Part shown: in pieces, positions 61,686-64,000 of the stretch
Position numbering within the stretch: position 1 is the stretch's first letter
Layout of the letters: the number at the start of each line of letters is the position of its first letter
Origin: Nocardiopsis alkaliphila YIM 80379
GTDB lineage: Bacteria > Actinomycetota > Actinomycetes > Streptosporangiales > Streptosporangiaceae
DNA length: 64,000 nt
Direction: 5' to 3'
Assembly (NCBI RefSeq): GCF_000341005.1
Contig: NZ_ANBD01000103.1
Coordinates: forward strand, 18,752 to 82,751
Made by a program: the position numbers and the translations under genes
Notes under the pieces: generated by a model
What the model saw: the letters and a program-made list of their open reading frames with translations, nothing else
The model's database searches: none
What the model was told of the DNA's origin: nothing

Positions 61686-62957
61686 ATGCGCAAGATCCTC
61701 ATCGTCGGTGCCGGCCAATCCGGGCTTCAGCTCGCGCTGGGTCTGCTCGCGGAGGACTACGACGTCACCTTGGTCGATCCGAGGGGGCCCGACGAGATCA
61801 GGACGGGACGGGTGATGTCCACCCAGTGTCTCTTCGGTCCCGCCCTGCGCCGTGAACGTCGACACGGGCTGGCCCTCTGGGACGACCTGGCTCCGGAGGT
61901 GACCGGAGTCGGTGTGCGAGTGACACGTCGCGAAGGCGGTTCCACTCCCGAGGTGGGTTGGGTCGGGCGTCTGTCCGAACCCGCCAGGTCGGTGGACCAA
62001 CGGCTGAAGATGGCCGCCTGGTCGGAACTGTTCGTCCAAGGCGGCGGCCGCTTCCTGCGTCACCGGGTGAGCTCGGTGGAGTTGGAGACGCTCGGCGCCG
62101 GGTACGACCTCGTGGTCGTCGCCGCCGGCAGGGGGGAGCTCGCCGAGGTCTTTCCTCGCGACGAACGGCGTTCGCCCTTCCAGGAGCCCCAGCGTGCCCT
62201 GTCGATGGCCTATGTGAGCGGGGGCGAGTCGCGGCCTGGGGGCGGGGTGCTGTCGCGCACCGCGATCCCGGGGGTGGGCGAGGTGTTCACCCTGCCGACG
62301 TACTCCCTGAACGGACCCTGCCACGCCGTGATGGTGGAGGCGCTGCCGGGTGGTCCGCTCGACGGGCCACTGCCCCCAGGGACCACCGGTGAGGACCTGC
62401 TGGCGGGTCTGCTGGACGTGCTCCGCAGATACGCGCCCTGGGAGTACGAACTTTTCGCGCACGCCCGTCTGGCCGACCCGATGGCGGCCCTGTACGGCGG
62501 CTACACGCCGGTGGTGCGGGAACCCGTGGCCCACCTTCCGGGAGGCGCCCTGGTCTGGGGTATGGCCGATGCCGTGGTCACCAACGACCCCATCACCACC
62601 CAAGGCGCCAACATGGCCTCACTGTGCGCCGAGATCTACCGGCGGGCCATCGTCGACCACGGGGCACGCTCCTTCGACGAGGCGTTCATGCGGGCCGCCT
62701 TCGCCGACTACTGGCGGCGCGCACGCCAGGTCACCGCGTGGAGTCGGGTGATGCTGTCCGGGCCGAACCACGTATGGGAGCTCTACCGGCTGGCCGAACG
62801 GCACCAGCCCACCGCCGACCGGTTCGCCGACTCCTTCAGCGATCCCAGCGGGCTCATCGACTGGTTCCTGCACCCCGAACGGGCGATGGAGTACGTCGAC
62901 TCGATCCGACGCGGCCGGACCGAAACCAGCGATTCGCCCTATGTTCGGATCCCCTGA
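61686..62957 (+). CDS. Styrene/indole monooxygenase-like flavoprotein (StyA-like)
   Basis: A 423-residue FAD monooxygenase. The N-terminal Rossmann motif is ILIVGAGQSGLQLALGL followed by VTLVDPRGPDEI. RVMSTQCLFGPALRRERRHGL and YDLVVVAAGRGELAEVFPRD match the StyA/SMO group, and the FAD-closing motif is in WGMADAVVTNDPITTQGANMAS near residue 300. SMOs epoxidise styrene or indole using FADH2 from a separate reductase, StyB; no such reductase is next to it. The ATG at 61686 follows GGAGA. Confidence 0.87.
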   Translation: MRKILIVGAGQSGLQLALGLLAEDYDVTLVDPRGPDEIRTGRVMSTQCLFGPALRRERRHGLALWDDLAPEVTGVGVRVTRREGGSTPEVGWVGRLSEPARSVDQRLKMAAWSELFVQGGGRFLRHRVSSVELETLGAGYDLVVVAAGRGELAEVFPRDERRSPFQEPQRALSMAYVSGGESRPGGGVLSRTAIPGVGEVFTLPTYSLNGPCHAVMVEALPGGPLDGPLPPGTTGEDLLAGLLDVLRRYAPWEYELFAHARLADPMAALYGGYTPVVREPVAHLPGGALVWGMADAVVTNDPITTQGANMASLCAEIYRRAIVDHGARSFDEAFMRAAFADYWRRARQVTAWSRVMLSGPNHVWELYRLAERHQPTADRFADSFSDPSGLIDWFLHPERAMEYVDSIRRGRTETSDSPYVRIP

Positions 62958-62980
62958 CCTGGGTCGAGTGAGGGGAGATG

Positions 62981-62986
62981 TAGCCT
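62981..62986 (+). promoter_or_regulatory. -10 element of a leaderless promoter (TSUP gene)
   Basis: TAGCCT lies 9 bases before the ATG at 62996. Confidence 0.4.
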
Positions 62987-62995
62987 CGTCGCCTG

Positions 62996-63766
62996 ATGTT
63001 CGCTGATCTCTTCACTCCCACCGCCCACGGTCTGTTCGGCCAGCTCGACGCCTGGGTCCTCCTTCTCGTGGCGGCGGTCGCGGTCCTGTTCGGGGCCGCC
63101 GTCCAGAGCATGGTCGGTCTGGGTCTGGGCCTGGTGGCCGCGCCGGTCATCTCCTTCCTGGATCCCACGCTCATGCCCGGGACGCTCCTGATCACCGTGA
63201 TCGTCCTTCCGGTGCTGACGTTGGTCCAAGAGTGGCGTCACGTGGACTGGCACGGCATGCTCTGGGCCATGCCCGCGCGTGTCCCCGGAACCATCGCGGG
63301 TGTCGGGGTCGTGGCCCTCCTCGATCCCCGTGCGCTGGCCGCCTTCATCGGGGTCATGGTGCTGGTGGCCGTCGCGCTGACCCTGTGGTCCTTCAAGGTG
63401 CGCATCACGAGGTCCTCCCTGGTCGCCGCGGGCCTGCTCTCGGGGTTCGCCGGTACCGCCACCTCCGTGGGCGGCCCACCGATGGCCTTGCTCTACCAGA
63501 ACGAGTCGCCGGAGAAGGTTCGTGCCAGCCTGGCCGCCTTCTTCCTCTTCGGCGGGGTGTTCTCCGTGGTGGCCTTGGCCGTGGGCGGCCAGATCGACGT
63601 CCGCACCACCGCCGCCGGGATCATCCTGATCCCCTTCGTCGGGCTGGGTTTCATCCTGGGTGCCCGGGTGCGCCGCCGGGTGGACCCGGGCAGGATGAGG
63701 ACCATCCTGTTGTCCGTGGTGACCGCCTCCGCCTTGGGGCTTCTCGGACAGGCGGTCCTCCGATAG
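62996..63766 (+). CDS. TSUP-family permease (sulfite exporter TauE/SafE type)
   Basis: A 256-residue membrane protein with about eight helices. Two internal repeats carry the family's glycine-rich motifs: FGAAVQSMVGLGLGLVAAPVIS near residue 35 and AAGLLSGFAGTATSVGGPPMALLYQ near residue 145. It moves an organic or sulfur-containing anion, exact substrate unknown. The start is supported by a -10 element 9 bases upstream, and it lies 38 bases after the monooxygenase stop. Confidence 0.9.
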   Translation: MFADLFTPTAHGLFGQLDAWVLLLVAAVAVLFGAAVQSMVGLGLGLVAAPVISFLDPTLMPGTLLITVIVLPVLTLVQEWRHVDWHGMLWAMPARVPGTIAGVGVVALLDPRALAAFIGVMVLVAVALTLWSFKVRITRSSLVAAGLLSGFAGTATSVGGPPMALLYQNESPEKVRASLAAFFLFGGVFSVVALAVGGQIDVRTTAAGIILIPFVGLGFILGARVRRRVDPGRMRTILLSVVTASALGLLGQAVLR

Positions 63767-64000
63767 CCTCGCACCCGATGCTCAGGGGTAACGATGGTGG
63801 CAAAACCGAGTAATCTACGCCGGAACGGCGCACCCGGGGAGGCCCTCCGTGGTGAGCGGGACACGCGGCCCCATCGGTCCGGGTACCGGCGAGCCTTCGG
63901 ACACGGGGTTCCCGGTGAGGGCCATGGGCCAGGGGCCCATAAACTCGAGTATGTATACCTGCCGGTAGCCAAGGTCGACCAAGACAGGGGCGGGCGGGGG
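63767..64000. other. Right-edge non-coding stretch
   Basis: No gene can be supported. AT-rich -10-like sequences (TAATCT near 63811, TATACC near 63955) may be promoters for a gene beyond the window. Confidence 0.35.

Overview
The window is high-GC actinobacterial chromosome. The combination of SepH, CutRS-type two-component genes, a conserved dut / DUF3710 / DUF3159 / twin TrkA / TrmA-like neighbourhood, an F420-type luciferase-like oxidoreductase, a DrrAB-type exporter and a type A RNase P RNA points to a filamentous actinomycete. Nocardiopsis or a near relative in the Streptosporangiales is my inference, not a demonstrated identity. Gene density is normal, codon third positions are strongly G/C throughout, and there is one clear mobile element.

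Layout. 1-4.4 kb: the 5' part of an endonuclease IV gene (minus), an alpha/beta hydrolase (minus), then a Nif3 / zinc-ribbon coiled-coil / histidine phosphatase operon running into rnpB. 4.8-15.3 kb: a possible 48-residue membrane protein, a SulP-carbonic anhydrase fusion, a long disordered membrane-anchored protein with 150-bp tandem repeats, a PEBP lipoprotein, and an AfsR/SARP-type regulator broken by an IS982-family element plus a nonsense codon. 15.4-25.4 kb: DrrAB-like exporter, two PH-domain membrane proteins, sepH, an unknown membrane protein, an aldonolactone oxidase and ferrochelatase. 25.5-31.5 kb: an S9 peptidase, an inositol monophosphatase-family enzyme, a 54-residue conserved-looking small protein, and cutRS behind a long structured leader. 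32-44.3 kb: DUF4193, DUF4235, an archaeal-type valyl-tRNA synthetase, dut, DUF3710, PIG-L deacetylase, membrane-anchored hydrolase, an intracellular-looking serpin, DUF3159, two TrkA-N proteins and a TrmA/RlmD-type methyltransferase. 44.4-49.7 kb: EamA exporter, LLM oxidoreductase, aconitase. 50-55.6 kb: a three-gene group of two related secreted-domain membrane proteins with a cytoplasmic cysteine module and a Ser/Thr kinase with an unusual C-terminus. 55.7-64 kb: a P-loop kinase, a ROK regulator with a simple-sugar ABC importer, a styrene-monooxygenase-like flavoprotein and a TSUP-family permease.

Regulatory layer. Many starts sit 6-9 bases after a TAnnnT -10 element, consistent with leaderless transcripts (Nif3, PH protein, valS, dut, PIG-L, a short upstream ORF of the DUF3159 gene, TSUP). 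Convergent genes are separated by long perfect hairpins. The aconitase promoter carries two palindromes over its -35/-10 region that fit a MarR/TamR-like operator. The best candidate for an undescribed system is the paired membrane-protein plus kinase locus at 49958-55613. No tRNA gene, CRISPR array or secondary-metabolite core enzyme was found.
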